DNA of 64,000 bases, taken from the NCBI GenBank assembly GCA_026686845.1, contig JAIVEN010000002.1, forward strand, positions 34,365,001 to 34,429,000, given 5' to 3'. The DNA is from Adenanthera pavonina. Lineage: Eukaryota > Streptophyta > Magnoliopsida > Fabales > Fabaceae. Under the pieces are notes generated by a model. That model ran no database searches and was not told the DNA's origin. It saw nothing but the letters and a program-made list of their open reading frames with translations. The translations under genes were made by a program, and so were the position numbers. Below are positions 23,691 through 36,820 of the stretch, in pieces. Within the stretch, counting starts at the first letter, position 1, and each line of letters opens with the position of its first letter.

Positions 23691-25416
23691 TGTTGAATCA
23701 AGAGTTTTGATGATTCCAAACCAACATCCAAGAGCTTGGATTGAAGATATCAAAGGAGATCAAAAGTGGTTCAAGTGAAGAATTTGAAGAGTATTTTCTG
23801 CTAGATCTTTTGTAGGATCTTTAGTTTTTGTTTTGGTTGGGTAAAAGATTTTGATTTGAAGAAAAGATGTTTTCAAACCTTGATTTTACGTTAAATCTTG
23901 ACTTACTTGAAAAATACCCACAAACAGACGAAGTTTGAAAGTTTAAACTGAACTGTCATGTTGGAAATTCGAACTTTGCCTTTGGAAATTTGAATTTCAA
24001 GCTAAAACTGAATAAGTCTGAAGAGATATCTCTCTGTCAGATGAATTTTCGTCATCCAAAATTCAAATTTTCATCAAGTCTGAAAGAAGCCTTTTTAGTG
24101 ACAGACGAACTTCACAGTTTCAAAATTCGAATTTAAGACAAAATGCAATTTGTGAAAACCAAAGAAATTCGTCTGAAACTATGTTAAAGTTCATCTGAAA
24201 TCAAGAAGAAATTAAGTTTGAAAAATGCTCTCTGACAGACAAACTTTAACTTTTCAACATTCGAATTTTCATATAAGTATGAAAGGAGCTTCTTTGAGAC
24301 AGACGAATTTCACTCTTTCAAAATTCGAATTTCAGACAAAACACAACTTGAGAAAACAGAAGAAATTCGTCTGAAACAATGTTAAAGTTCATATGAGATC
24401 AAGAATAAATTAAGTTTCAAAACCGGTCTCTGACAGACGAATTTCACTCTGTCAAAATTCAAATTTCGAAGAAAGTAATCTACTGTGCCTCTTTGAACGT
24501 TCAATGGATAGACGAATTTTGGGCATCCAAAATTCGAATTTTGAGGGTACTGTAGAAAATTGAAAACACTGTTCACGATTTACAGAAAAACTTTCTTCTT
24601 GAAAATTCGTATGTCACATTGTGAAAATATTTGATAAGTTCCAAAATTCGAATTTCACTCTATGGACAGACGAACTTCGTATTTTAACATTGGAAGCTTT
24701 AACCTTCGGTTCCTTCGAAATTCGTCTGTTGACCAACCAAAATTTGAATTTTAGTATGTCGAAACATTAAATACGGTTGGTAAATGGATAGTTTTTCAGA
24801 GTAACCGTTGGATAACTTTCCCAACGGATAGATTTAGTCTCTAACGGATAGTTGAGACCTAAAACTATAAATATAACATCATTTGAAGTTATGGGTAACG
24901 AATCAAACTTGTATATACCGAATTTATGCTGAATCTTCATCTCAAAAGTTTTTACCCTCTCAACTTCATTATCTATACTTTAACCTTCATATCTACTCTA
25001 TTCAACAGAGTTATACATTTGTAAATAATCTACTCTCCATCTGGAAGAAAGATTTACTTGTGAGGGGAATTCACATGGGGATTGGGAAAGCACATAGAGA
25101 AAGTGCTTAGAGAGTTTGAGAGAGCTCAGGAACAGAGCATACTCGTGTACTGTGGCATTAGCAAGAAGCCCGTTGAAATTCTTGCTGTATAGTGGATAAA
25201 TCTCAAGAATTGTCTTGGGGACTGGACGTAGGTCAAGTGGATAGACCGAACCAGGATAAATCACTGAGTCTTCCTCTCCTTATCCTTACTTATCAGCTTA
25301 CTCTGTTTTACTCTTTGTTTTCATTACACTGTGATATCTTCACCCACTTCACTTTGTGTAGAAAAATTTCAATCTTCCCAATTCACCCCCCTCTTGGGAA
25401 GTCAACCTTACTAACA
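23691..25416 (+). repeat. 3' LTR of element B
   Basis: This 1726-bp LTR is collinear with 13490-15194 and ends CTAACA, followed by the CAAAG target duplication. TATAAATA lies at 24866-24873. It keeps the 22-bp repeat member that the 5' LTR has lost. Confidence 0.93.
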
Positions 25417-25421
25417 CAAAG

Positions 25422-25973
25422 TTTGTCTGTCAGTGAGTAATTTTGAAACTCAATATAATCTTGATTTCAGATGAACTTTGACGTTATTTCAGACGGATTT
25501 CTTTAGTTTCATAAGTTGCGTTTTGTCTGAAATTCGAATTTTCAAAACCCAAAGTTTGTCTATTGCTTAAAGCTTCTTTCAGATACTTATGAAAATTTGA
25601 ATTTTGGAAAATCAAAATTCGTCTGTCAGAGAAGCATCTCTTCAGACTTATTCAGTTTTAACTCAAAATTCGAATTTCCAAAGCCAAAGTTCGAATTTCC
25701 AACATGACAGTTTAATATAAACCTTTCAAACTTCGTCTGTTGGTGGGTGTTTTTCAAATATTTCATGATTTAACATAAAATCAAGGTTTTAAAACTTCTT
25801 TCCACCAAATCAAAGCCTTGTACTCAAAATAAAACAAAACTAAACATCCTACAACAAACTTTGCACAGATTTCTCCAGGATTTGTTCACTTGAACTCTTT
25901 GTGTACCTTTGATATCTTTTATTCCAAGCTCTTGAGAGTTGATTTGGAATCATCAAAACTTCTTGATTCAACA
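25422..25973 (-). repeat. SIRE-type solo LTR C, segment 2 (minus strand)
   Basis: This is the U3 start of the same minus-strand LTR, ending on the plus strand in TTGATTCAACA at 25973, followed by GTAAT (25974-25978), which matches 12372-12376. Removing element B and one CAAAG copy gives a continuous LTR of about 1.67 kb. With both target duplications and no internal region, C is a solo LTR inserted in the G1 5' LTR before B arrived. Confidence 0.85.
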
Positions 25974-26077
25974 GTAATACCCACGTCGCTATGTCTTGAT
26001 TTGCATGTTTCACTTTGTTTGGCTAGTTTTTGGGGTTTTAAGTGATTGATGGAGGTTTGTTTTAGTAGGGTGTTACA
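25974..26077 (+). repeat. 3' end of the G1 gypsy 5' LTR
   Basis: After the GTAAT duplication the sequence runs to GGGTGTTACA, a terminus that is the inverted match of TGTAACAACCC at the start of the G1 3' LTR (37153). A primer site follows 3 bp later. Confidence 0.55.
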
Positions 26078-26080
26078 TTT

Positions 26081-26092
26081 TGGTATCAAATT
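26081..26092 (+). other. Primer binding site of gypsy element G1
   Basis: TGGTATCAAATT matches the initiator-Met tRNA complement TGGTATCAGAGC in its first eight bases and is decayed after that. Its position just after the TGTTACA terminus supports the call. Confidence 0.5.
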
Positions 26093-26222
26093 CAGGTTCA
26101 GTCAATTGTTTTTATTTGTGGTAATACTTAACATAGTTTCATTCACATAGACTTATATATTCTCATTGCAATGCTAGTCCAAAGTCATATATGAACATGT
26201 TGCTACTTGTATATAGGAAGGG

Positions 26223-27470
26223 ATGTCTTATAGGGGAAGATAGAGTAATAGCAATCCAATGAGGCAGATGCATGAGATGCTGGTTGGGTTAACTGATCGA
26301 GTTAATACCTAGGGGGAAACACTGAATAGAATGTAAGAGTAGTTGAATTAATATGGGTATAGTAATGTGAATGAAGAGGCCGGCATGTATGTGGATTTGA
26401 ATGCTGGAAATGACAATGATGATAATAAGGTAGAGCTAAAGAAAGCCCCAAGAGCTGAAAGAAGGGGTATTTCCTTTTAACTAAAAGACTTTCAAAAGTT
26501 TAATCCCCCAGTTTTAAAGTTAAAATAGACCCAACTTTGGCTGAAGAATGGATAGACTAGTTAGAGACTATATTTGGTGTCATGGACTGCACGTTTGAGC
26601 AAAGGGTGCAATTAGTATCATTTAAATTAGAGAAGAAGGCTAAGCGGTGATGGAGGAGTATACTACCAAGTATTGAAGCTGTGAGAGCTCTGATGAACTA
26701 GGAGCATTAAGAAGAGATTATTGGCATATTGCTTCCCTCCTACCCTGATGATGCAAAAGGAGGCTAAATTTCTAGCCTTCCAGTAGGGGAACTTATCAAT
26801 TGATGACTACATTGACCAATTCCTGGACTTAGCCAAATATTCGACTTACTTGAAGAATCACCCTGATGACAGGTGGAAGGCTCAACGTTTGTTTGAGGGA
26901 GCCTATTCAGAAATTAAGGAGCCATTAGTGGTGGTTGAATTTATGTCCTTTAAGGACTTATATGTGAAGATACATGATCTATCTAGGCAAATATAAGAAA
27001 CGGAGGAAGAAAGGAGAAATTCAATAATCCGTGCCTTTTCTCATTTAGGACCTGCTGGAGGTATTAGCAAAGGAAGTAGATGTGGTGGCAATAATGGTTG
27101 TAGTGGTTCTTGTAAGGGAAGAGGCTAGTATAATAAAGGCCATTTTGGTAGAGGTAGAGGTAGATTTGGTTTAGATCAGTCTACCAGAGGCCAATTTGGT
27201 AGAGGACAATCCTATAGAGAACAATTTAACCAAAAGAGCTCTAGTCAGAGTGAGTTTGCAAGAAGAGATTTAGTTCCCTCTTAACCAAGCTCAGGTATTG
27301 CCTCAACTCCTTGCACAAAATGCAGAATGAACCATGGCGATTGACCATGCTTGATTTGTTACAACTGTGGGAAGCCAAGATACATTTCACAGAATTGCCA
27401 TGAAACCAGACATGATAAGGCAATGAGGAAGCCAACTATGCTTGGACAAGTTTTTGCTGTAACTCGATAG
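26223..27470 (+). pseudogene. gag: gag of gypsy element G1, decayed
   Basis: Broken frames read a gypsy gag domain: a WIDQLETIFGVMDCTFEQRV-like segment near 26545-26610, KRWW near 26643, and SIDDYIDQFLDLAKYS near 26795-26845. A glycine/arginine-rich stretch follows (27050-27240), then a zinc knuckle CYNCGKPRYISQNC near 27357-27400 in which the histidine is replaced by tyrosine. Many stops are present. Order and motifs fit a Del/Tekay-like chromovirus. Confidence 0.75.
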
Positions 27471-29200
27471 GAGGTAGATGCCATACCTAATCTAATTTGA
27501 GAAAAACTCAAACTTAATGGCTTCTCTATTCATGCCTTGTTTGATTTTGAAACATCTTATTCTTTTATATCTTTTGATTGCGTTCAGAGATTGGAAATTG
27601 TAGCAATCGAGTTGCCTTTTGAATTGTTGGTTTCTATACCCATGGGAGTTTCATTAACTACCACTCAAGCTTGTTTGAATTGTGTGGTTCCTTTTGAACA
27701 CTGAAGCATTACTCTGGATTTGATCTATTTGCCACTACAAGACATTGATGTTATTATTAGGATGGATTGGTTGGAGGTGAATATTGCTATTCTTGACTAT
27801 GCTTGAAAAATTGTGCTATTGCCAATGAATATCCTTGGTCAAGGGGATGAAAATGTTTGCTTGTCCTTTACCTAAGTTGATAGGTATTTGCAAAAGGGAT
27901 GTCAAGGATTTATAGTTTTCTTCTTTATTAACGTACATGTGGAAGGTGGAATAGAAAGATATCATGTTATTTGTGAATACCCAGGCATGCTTCCAGAGGA
28001 GATTATCAGCTTACCACCACCACGAGAGTTGGAGTTCTCCATTGATTTGGTACCTGGAACAAGTCCCATTTCTAAGGCTTCATATTGAATGTCACCTTGT
28101 AGAGCTCAAAAAGTAGATTGAGGAATTGTTGAAGAAGGGTTTTATCAAACCTAATTTCTCATCTTGCAGAGCTCTAGTGTTATTTGTTAAGAAAAAGATA
28201 GTAGTCTCAGATTGTGCATTAATTCCAGACAATTGAATAGAGTGACAATTAAGAATAAATGTCCTTTGCCTCTAATTGATGACTTGATTGATCAATTAGC
28301 TGGTGCCTTAGTTTTCTCTAAAATTGATTTGAGATCGGGATACTATCAACTTCAGTGCATGCAGAGAATATGCCTAAAATGGCTTTTTGAACTTTGATAT
28401 AGGCATCATGAGTTCATTGTGATGCCCTTCGAGTTGACCAATGCATTGAAAATCTTCATGGATCATATAAACAGGGTATTTTGACTGTATCTAGATAAGT
28501 TTGTAGTAGCTTTTATTGATGACATTCTGATCTATTCCAAGAGTGAGAAAGAACATGCAGTCCATCTCTGAATTATGTTGCAAGTGTCGCAGGATCACCA
28601 ACTATATGCTAAACTTAGTAAATGAGAGTTTTGGCTGTGGGAGGTAAAATTCTTAGGTCATGTGATTTTTAAAGAGGGTGTAGCAGTGGACCCCAGCAAA
28701 GTATAAGCACTGTTAAACTGGGAAAGACCTTAATTAGTGAAAGAAATTTGTAGCTTTCTGGGATTAGCAGGCTACTACCCAAGATTCATTAAAGGATCCT
28801 CTCAACTTGTTATACAATTGACTAGGCTAACTTGCAAGAATAGACCTTTCATTTGGGATGACAAGTATGAGAGAGCATTCTAACTAAAGTTTCGTCTGCC
28901 ATCCATCCCAGTGTTGATCATCCCTAACCTATTTGAGTCATTCACAGTTTATACTGATGCCTTTAAGAAGGGTCTAAGGTGTGTTTTGATACAACAGGGA
29001 AGAGTTGTAGCCTACTCTTCAAGGCAATTGAAACCCCATGAGGATTATCCTACTCATGACCTTGAGTTAGCAGTTGTAGTATTTGCCTTAAAGTTATAAA
29101 GGCATCATCTCTGTGGCGCTCAGTTCGAGGTGTTTAGTGATCAGAAAAGTTTGAAATATTTTTTTGATCAGAAAGAGTTGAATATGAGGCAAAGGTGATG
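27471..29200 (+). pseudogene. pol: Protease, RT and RNase H (first part) of gypsy element G1
   Basis: The protease active-site region reads LFDFETSYSFIS near 27537-27573, where families have DSG: Asp is kept, the next two residues changed. RT is clear: MCINSRQLNRVTIKNKCPLP near 28212, FSKIDLRSGYYQL near 28315 and the catalytic FIDDILIYSK near 28512. RNase H starts VYTDAFKKGLRCVL near 28945, with SSRQLKPHEDYPTHDLEL near 29020. Stops and frameshifts are frequent. The frame is cut at 29200 by solo LTR L1 and resumes at 32934. Confidence 0.8.
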
Positions 29201-32200
29201 TGTAATATCCCTATTTTTATATGATATTATAAAATGAATAAAAGATGAGAAATAAAGCAAGACAAAAAGGCTACATATAATTGGACTTTAGAAAGAATTT
29301 ATTTCTCATCTAGTTTTCAAAAGAAGCTATGTTTCATTTTTAATTAAAATTAATTTTTCATAAGGTCCTTAACAGAAATTAATTCCAGAACTTATCCTAG
29401 AAAATATGTAATATACTACTTGAATGAAAGCCCGCTCCAAGTTGAGTGCAACGGTATAAGTATTACGTAGCCGGGAGGTCCAGGTTAAGAGATAGACCAA
29501 TTTGAAGTTAGTGTGAATAGTGAGAAAGAAATAATAAAAAAATTGATCTTTGGGTGAAATTACAAGAAAGTACCCGAAAGAATGAGTAATTATGTTTTTG
29601 ACTCGGCTTAAGGGCAAAATGATCATTTCCCATATTAGGAGAAAAATATAAATATTATATTTAAATCTCGAGGAATAAATGTTGATATCATAAAATGCAT
29701 GAGGAATTAGAAAAAACGGAGAGACACCATTAAGTATGAAGAAGGGCAAAGAGGTTATTTTTCCCGGTCAGATGGAAAAATGAAAAATTATATTTTTCCC
29801 CCAAAGAATTATGAAAAGGACATCCATGTCCTTAAAGTCATAAAAAATTCCATGGAATGAGTATTAAAAATGTCTTGGGAAAAATTACACCTAATGACCC
29901 GAAAGTTTCAGAAATTATAATTTAATCCCGGGTCAGGGGTAGTTTTGTAAATATGTAAAATTAGCGTTAGAATGAAGCCCTTGATGAAAGAAGTCCAATG
30001 GTATATGGTGCTAAGGGTTAATGTTCAAGGGTAAAGTAATAATCAGTGCCGAGTGTCCAAAAGTAATAGTAAACCGATAAAGTAACTGTGGGCCCTATCG
30101 ATGGTTAAAAAGAAACCGGGTCAGGGTATGGGCCATACACAGATACCATTTGGGATAGAATAATTATGAAAATATAAAAATAAAATTACAATAGTCATGT
30201 AGCCCAAAAATGCTAAATTACTATCAAAAGCAGTTTATCGGTATGGTTAAAAATTACCCGGTTCAAACTATATCTGGATTAGGAAAATTATGCAGTATTT
30301 TGGAAAAATTTTCTCCATAAATGGCGTGACAGATTGCAGCACATGAGGATAAGAATTTTATAATAATTTGTTAACAAAACTTAATAATTAAGTTTTAGAC
30401 AAATTCAACCCAAGTTGGGAAAATTAACTATGGTAAATGGGATATTATTTTGCTACTTAATTGACCAACTTCCTTGCTGGAAGAAAGGAGAAGAAAACAG
30501 CCACATGTTGAATTGAATTAATTAATTATTATTTAAGAAACTTAAGGTGGGAGTATTTGGAATAACCACCTCAAGTCAAGTTTACTACACTATAGTAATT
30601 GAGCAAGATAATTATCCCTCCTTTTTCCTTAAGTTTGACCGACCTTGTGGGGCAAAGACATAAGAGAGAGAAGCTGCTGAAACATGCTCATGGAGAAGAG
30701 AAAGACGTGAAGGAGAAAAAGAAGGAAAAAAGAAAGAGAAGGAAGGGAACTACTCAAGGTAATATCTTTCTTTTGAATCCTTAAGGCTTTTAGTTCAAGT
30801 TTGTGGGAGCTTAGAGTTGGTTTGGCTAAGTCCTCTTCTCCTTCCCTCCGAGTCTAAATTTTAGCCGAAGAAAGAAAGTATGAGGGGAAGTACTTTCTTG
30901 CATTGAAATCATGCAAAAGTATGAATAGGTAACTTGAGACATGATTTCAAGAGAGTAAAGCAAGCTATGAAGGAATTCTCTCTTTCCCTTCCATGAGTAA
31001 ATTTCGGCTAGTACCTAGGGTTAAGAAAGAATAGGAATTTCACAAATCTAATGCCAAAAATGAGTTCCCCATGGTGAAAAACCTTAGGAACAAGTGTGAA
31101 AATCATGAAAAAGGTAGAGATAAACAATATGTAATTTTAGGATTTTGAAGCTTAATTCAGAATGAATAGCAACCATAGTTAGAGATGAAATTTGGTAATT
31201 TTGAGGCTCTATGTGGATTCCTCGTGAAAAATTACATGGAATAGAGGTATAATTTATCATTTTTGAATTAGGAATGAATTTTTGGTGAATTTTTGAAGAA
31301 TTAGGGTTTCATGAACATTTTTTTTAAAGAAATTCATGGAACCATTAGTTTGAGTAGTTGTTTGATGATGCATTAGGACTTGAAGAAGCCCAAGGAAGCT
31401 AGGGAAAGCATTGGTATCAAGTTGAAGAGTAAGAGAAAGCGTGAAGGTAGCAATTTACCTATTCTTGCCTTATATTGTCATGTGATTTTCAATGAGTTTG
31501 ATGACCTGCCTATTATTTACTATGATCAATTGTGATGCTTTAAGAATTTTGGCTGAGTTAATTGAGGGTTTTGAGACCCTGGGATGTCCAAAATATAAAA
31601 TGAAACTCCGCCAAAATTTTTGTAAAATATTATGACTTAAATGTTTAAAAGCATTCACTTGATGTTTTATGATGATTATATGGTTAATGTGATAATATGA
31701 TTGCATGAATGGTGATTGCTACTGAGATTCTTTGAATCTCACCCCCCTTCAATGACTAATCATGCTAGGGAGAATCAATGCAAAAGAGCTAAGGAAGGAG
31801 CAAAAGGCATGAAGAAGGAAATGATGTTGCAAGCCATTGTGTTATAATGTGAATGATTATTTGTGCCTCGTTTTATATGAAATTGTAAGATAGTGATTAT
31901 TATGTTAATGTTGTGGAAAATGCATGAAAATTTCCAGTTCTGGATATTGTGATGTTAAGTTATGTTCTATTAAGTTTCATACCAAAATGAGTTCATTTAC
32001 AAGGGTTTTGGTAAGCAAATGGCATTATAGACTGAAACAGGGCATTTTCCAGATATATCTATTTCATTCACCCTTGTTCTATACTAATGTGAGATTAGGT
32101 TTATGGTATTTTTATACCAGATAGAGGGCATCTCAACCTTTAATATGACAACTAATTCACCCTATTTGGAGTTGTGTACAATTAATGGTGAATTTTCTAA

Positions 32201-32928
32201 TTTAGGGTTTAGAACAAGGCCATAATGGGAAAACTGAAAACTGAAAAGTGAAAAGTAAGTACTGGAAAATTCAAAAGCTAATATAAATTCATACAAAGCT
32301 CCAAATATTTAGTATTTTATATGTATAAAAATATATATGTTTCATATGCCACTGATTTGAAGTTAATTGGAGCTATATAATAGGAGATATAGAGTTTTTC
32401 CCAAAACTATTCTAGTAAGAGTTGCATTATGACCCTTTATAATTTAAGTTAACACCATGCCCTATACAAGTTGAATAAATATACAAGAAAAATATTTCTA
32501 GAAAGTAGACTCACATAGCTTTCCAATGACATAAGGAATGCATAAATTGGCTTCGGGTAGAGTAAGATATGAATTTTTCAATATAAGACCAAAATCCTGG
32601 GGAAGAGAAAATGACCAAATATATAGTAAATATTTGAGGAATAAACTGTATAAATTAGTCAATAGAATGCTCTGTTTCATATTTTTCTCATGTATATAAG
32701 GTCTTTATCTATTTTTAGAGATTTGAATCACTATGAAATAAGTTTTCTAGAATTAGTTATGAATTTTCAAAATTCAATCGGTAAAGTGGAAACTACCATA
32801 TGAACAGTAACCAAAAATTTTGGAAATTCTGATTTTCAATCTTATGTGATTTAAGCTTAGGATCAAGTATAATCAGACTTAAAAGGAGTCTAATTCTTGA
32901 AAAATGAGTCTAAAGGTAAGGTGTTACA
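29201..32928 (+). mobile_element. Giant gypsy-type solo LTR L1 (3.7 kb)
   Basis: An insertion beginning TGTAATATCCC and ending GGTGTTACA lies between TGATG (29196-29200) and TGATG (32929-32933), a perfect target duplication, and G1 pol reads on across the join (GATGGGTAGAATTC). No coding domain is present. The size and TGTAAY...RTTACA ends fit long LTRs of Del/Tekay-type elements. L0, L2 and L3 are relatives. Confidence 0.85.
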
Positions 32929-32933
32929 TGATG

Positions 32934-34293
32934 GGTAGAATTCTTAAAAGATTATGAATTTGCTATCAAGTATCATCCTAGGAAAGCATTGTAGTGGTGG
33001 ATAAACTAAGCAGAAAGTCAATCCATATAGCCACCATGATGATGAAAGAACAACAATTGCTAGAAATCCTGAGAGATATAAAGTTATCTATCAATGTACA
33101 CCCTAGAGTACTTGTAGTAGGGTCTATTAATATGTCAAGTGATTTGTTGAGGAACATTTGCTTTGTAGAATTGGAGGATAACTATCTTTTAGGCATTTAG
33201 TAATGGATTGAAATAGCAAAAACCCAGGACTTTGATTTACTAGAAGACAGCATCATTCCGTACCATGTTCGGATTTGTGTATCAAATGTTACCGGGTTGC
33301 GGGAAAGTATTTTGGAAGAAGCTCATAAGAGCAGGTACACTATTAACCGAGGTACTACTAAGATGTACCAAGATTTAAAGTGAGGGTACTAGTAGCTAGG
33401 CATGAAAAATGATATTGCAGAATATGTAGCAAGATGTCTAGTTTATTAGAGAGTGAAGATAGAGCATCAACTATTAGCAAGTTCACTGCAGCGTCTGGAG
33501 ATTCCAAAGTGGAAATGAGATAGTATTTCCATGGATTTTGTGATAGGATTACTAAGGACCTCTTCAGGGCATAATGCAATATGGGTGATTGTGGATATAT
33601 TGATGAAATCAACCTATTTTTTTCCGATTTGGGAGACCATTACCATGGAAAAGTTATCCAAATTTTATATAAATGAAATCATGAAACTACATGGAATTCC
33701 GATGAGTATTATGTTAGACAGAGATCCTAGGTTTACATCAAGATTTTGAAAGTCCCTTTAGAAGGCTATGGGGACAAGGTTGAATTTCAGAATTGCATAT
33801 CATCCTCAATCTGATAGGTAAACTGAAAGAGCAATTCAAACTCTAGAAGACATGCTGCAAGCTTGTGTTCTAGAGAATAAAGGCAATTGGGATCAATATC
33901 TGCCATTAGCCAAATTTGCCTATAATAACAGTTACCACTCAAGCTTGCAAATGACTCCTTATGAAGCTTTGTATGGAAGAAAGTGTAAATAGCTATTGTG
34001 TTGGGTTGAATTGGGTGAACAAAGTCTATTGTGCCTAGATATCGTGGACCAAACCTCTCAATAAATAAAAAGCATTCAACAAAAACTTCTAATTGTCTAG
34101 AGCCGGCAGAAGAGTTATGCTGACCGGAGGAGGAGACCCTTGGAATTTGAGACTGAAGATAATGTATTCTTGAAGGTTACTCCTACCATAGATGTTGGAA
34201 GATCAATTTGAGCAAAGAAGCTCACTTCTCGGTATACAGGTCTGTATAAAATTTTGGAATGAATTGGGCTAGTAGTGTATCGAGTGGCACTTC
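32934..34293 (+). pseudogene. pol: RNase H end and integrase of gypsy element G1
   Basis: Pol resumes after L1 at a KDYEFAIKYHP-like segment (about 32943-32980) and continues into integrase: MDFVIGLL...WVIVDILMKSTYF near 33530-33620 (first Asp), LHGIPMSIMLDRDPRFTSRF near 33690-33750 (second Asp region) and TERAIQTLEDMLQACV near 33825-33870 (Glu). YNNSYHSSLQMTPYEALYGRKC near 33925-33990 is typical. The frame ends at RVAL (34282-34293), where L2 inserted, and resumes at 36821. Stops are scattered. Confidence 0.78.
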
Positions 34294-36820
34294 TGTAACA
34301 CCTTGATTTAAGATCTTTTTCCAATGTATTATATCTCATTAGAGTCCAATCATACTTAATTAGAAGTTTGGATCACATAAAATTTAAAAATAGAATTTTT
34401 CAATATTGTTGGTACTGTTCATGTGAACCATATCTTTTTACCGACTGAACTTTGTAAAATCATAAATAATTCCATAAAAATCATATGTAAATGATTAAAG
34501 TCTTTAAAAATATTTTAAAATATTTTATGCATGTAAAAAATATAAAAAAGAGAAATTACTTGGCCAATTTGTACAGTAAATTTCATGAATATTCATTATT
34601 CATATGGTCAATTTCAGAAAATCCAGTTTTCTGGGCTAACTTTGAAAATTTACTATAATTCGCACACATATCCAAATTGAGTGATCTTTAGACCATTTGA
34701 AATATCTTTGTGTCTACTTTTAAACCATATATAAAATTTATACTTTACATCACAAAATGTTCAAACAGTGGTGGGTTCACTCTATAGTGGTCATAATGAC
34801 CATTTAACATCCTAGTACCTTGCCAAACAAAAGTTGTAAAATATTTACATGGCTATAATTCATCCTCATATCATGCCACACATTCGCTAAGACTTAAGGG
34901 AACATAAAAGTTTGGAGAAATAGGTTTAACATTATGTTCATAAATTTACATAAAAGATCAAATTTCATGGCCAATGCAAGCACTATCAATCTAATCAACA
35001 AGTTCTTTCTCCTTTCCTTTCTTTTCCTTAGAGGTCCTAAACATGGTTAATATGTGAGAGGATGAAATTCAAAGAATCTTAGTAGCTAATACCCAAACAT
35101 GCCATCATATTACCACTTTAAGCACGAAAAGATCAAGAAAACATATTTCATCACGTTAGCATATTGAAGTCATGCAATTTCAAAAAATTTCTAGCAGAGT
35201 TACACTTAGAAAAATGGACATCCTGGGTTCTCAATACCCCTCAATCAACTTATCCAATAACATTAAACCATCATAAAACAACATTATACTCATATGACAA
35301 CGCATCAATCATATTGAAAGTAAGTATGACAATACATTGCAAGTAAGAGAAATTAACTACCTTATAGTACTACCTTGCTTCCCACACTTGGTACACCACT
35401 TTTTAAGCCTTGCACAACTTTCTTGAACCTAGCCATGTCACCATTCAAGCATCTTAGCCACTGGTTCTAAGGGTAACATTATACAATACTCATTAAACCC
35501 TAAATTTTCACTTAGCTTTCCTTTGAGTTTTTCTTAAAACCAACAGTTGTACTTAATTAATTTAGACTAAAGAAATCCATTTTTGGGGTAAAAAAAATGA
35601 AATTCCAATTCTTAATATGAACAATAGCTGGCCAAAAATTAGGGGAATCAAGGAAAAATTGCTATGCTTCTTAATATTTCAAACTACCTATATATCATGC
35701 TTTAAGTGACTAATCTAGCATTTTCCCTCTGTTTAATGGTTGGAAAACTCATTTCCTTCCTAAATCTTAGTTTGGCTGAAACCCTAAGAGAGTGAAGAAA
35801 AAAATCTACTCCATGAATCATGCACCAAATACTACCAACAAGTCTAAGGTGGTAGATTAACTTACCAAAGTTTGTGCCTTTGATTTCCCTTGAGTTTTCC
35901 TCTTCTTCTTTCTCTCTTCCTTTCTTGCATTTTCTCCACTAGTTTTTACTACTAAATGACTCGTGAAAAAGAGAAGGAAAGAGAGAGTTTAAGTAGTTAA
36001 TTAAGTAGCTTAATTATAGTTAATTACTTTAACTAGCCATGGTTACTTTTTAGGCCAAAAAATGGCAACTTCTTGGAGAAGTTTTCTCCAAAAATTCTTG
36101 TTGCCTAGCTGCCCCAAATATCACGCCAATGAGAGAGTTTCAAGTGTCCAAAATTTTTCAATTTTTCTGGTCCAGATATATCTTAAACCAGATAATTTTT
36201 AACTATATCAATAAAATCACTTTTTATAATAAATTAACATTTTTAGTCTACAGGACTATTCCAAATTTATTTTTATATTTTCTTAATTATCCTCTCCGAA
36301 ATGATATTTATGTGCGGCCCATATCTTGTTCCAATTGCCTTTTAACTATCTGTGGGGCCTATAATCTACTTTATCGATACACAATTACTTTTACAAATTC
36401 GGTACTGATTATTTCCTTATCCTTAATCATTAACTCACAATGCCATATACCATTGGACTTTTCTCATCGAGGGCTTCGTTCTGACTGTAATTTTACATAT
36501 TTGCAAAATTGCACCTAATCCAGGGTTAAATTATAATTTTTGAAACTTTCAGGTCATTAGATGTAATTTTCTCCAAGGACTTTTCTCTTCTCATTTCATG
36601 TCATCTTTATTAATTTTGGGAGGTGGATATCATTTTTATAATTTTTTAGGGATAAAAATATAATTTCTCATTTTTTCATCAAGTTGGGAAAGATGACCTC
36701 TACATTATTTCACATAAAATAATGTCTGTCCATTTTTACAAATTTCTTGTACATTTCATGTTATCATTCATTATTTTCTCTTTCATTATCGAATATCTAA
36801 TAAAATTTTGGAATATTACA
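34294..36820 (-). mobile_element. Giant gypsy-type solo LTR L2 (minus strand, 2.5 kb)
   Basis: TGTAACACC at 34294 and AATATTACA at 36820 bound a block that is the reverse complement of L1/L3-type sequence: the TTGGGAAAGATGACCTCTAC segment near 36685 is the minus copy of the L3 segment near 38530. G1 pol reads GTGGCACTT before it and CTACCGCTT after it, so the join restores RVALLPLN-like reading. The target duplication (ACTTC expected) is eroded to TC. Confidence 0.72.

Larger units (their letters stand above)
13490..25416 (+). mobile_element. SIRE-like Ty1/copia element B, full length but disabled
   Basis: B has two LTRs, a primer site, gag, pol, ORF2 and polypurine tract in order, flanked by CAAAG (13485-13489 and 25417-25421). 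It lies in solo LTR C. gag is open; pol carries at least four stops and a one-base deletion; ORF2 has three stops and at least one frame change. Its LTRs differ by tens of bases and one 22-bp indel, so it is older than E but younger than C. Confidence 0.95.

Noticed and set aside
30599..30784. 61-aa Lys/Glu-rich frame as a small gene
   Set aside because: Low-complexity purine-rich stretch inside solo LTR L1; no homologous frame in the related LTRs.
36129..36518. 129-aa open frame
   Set aside because: It lies inside the minus-strand solo LTR L2, has no recognisable domain and is not kept in L0, L1 or L3.
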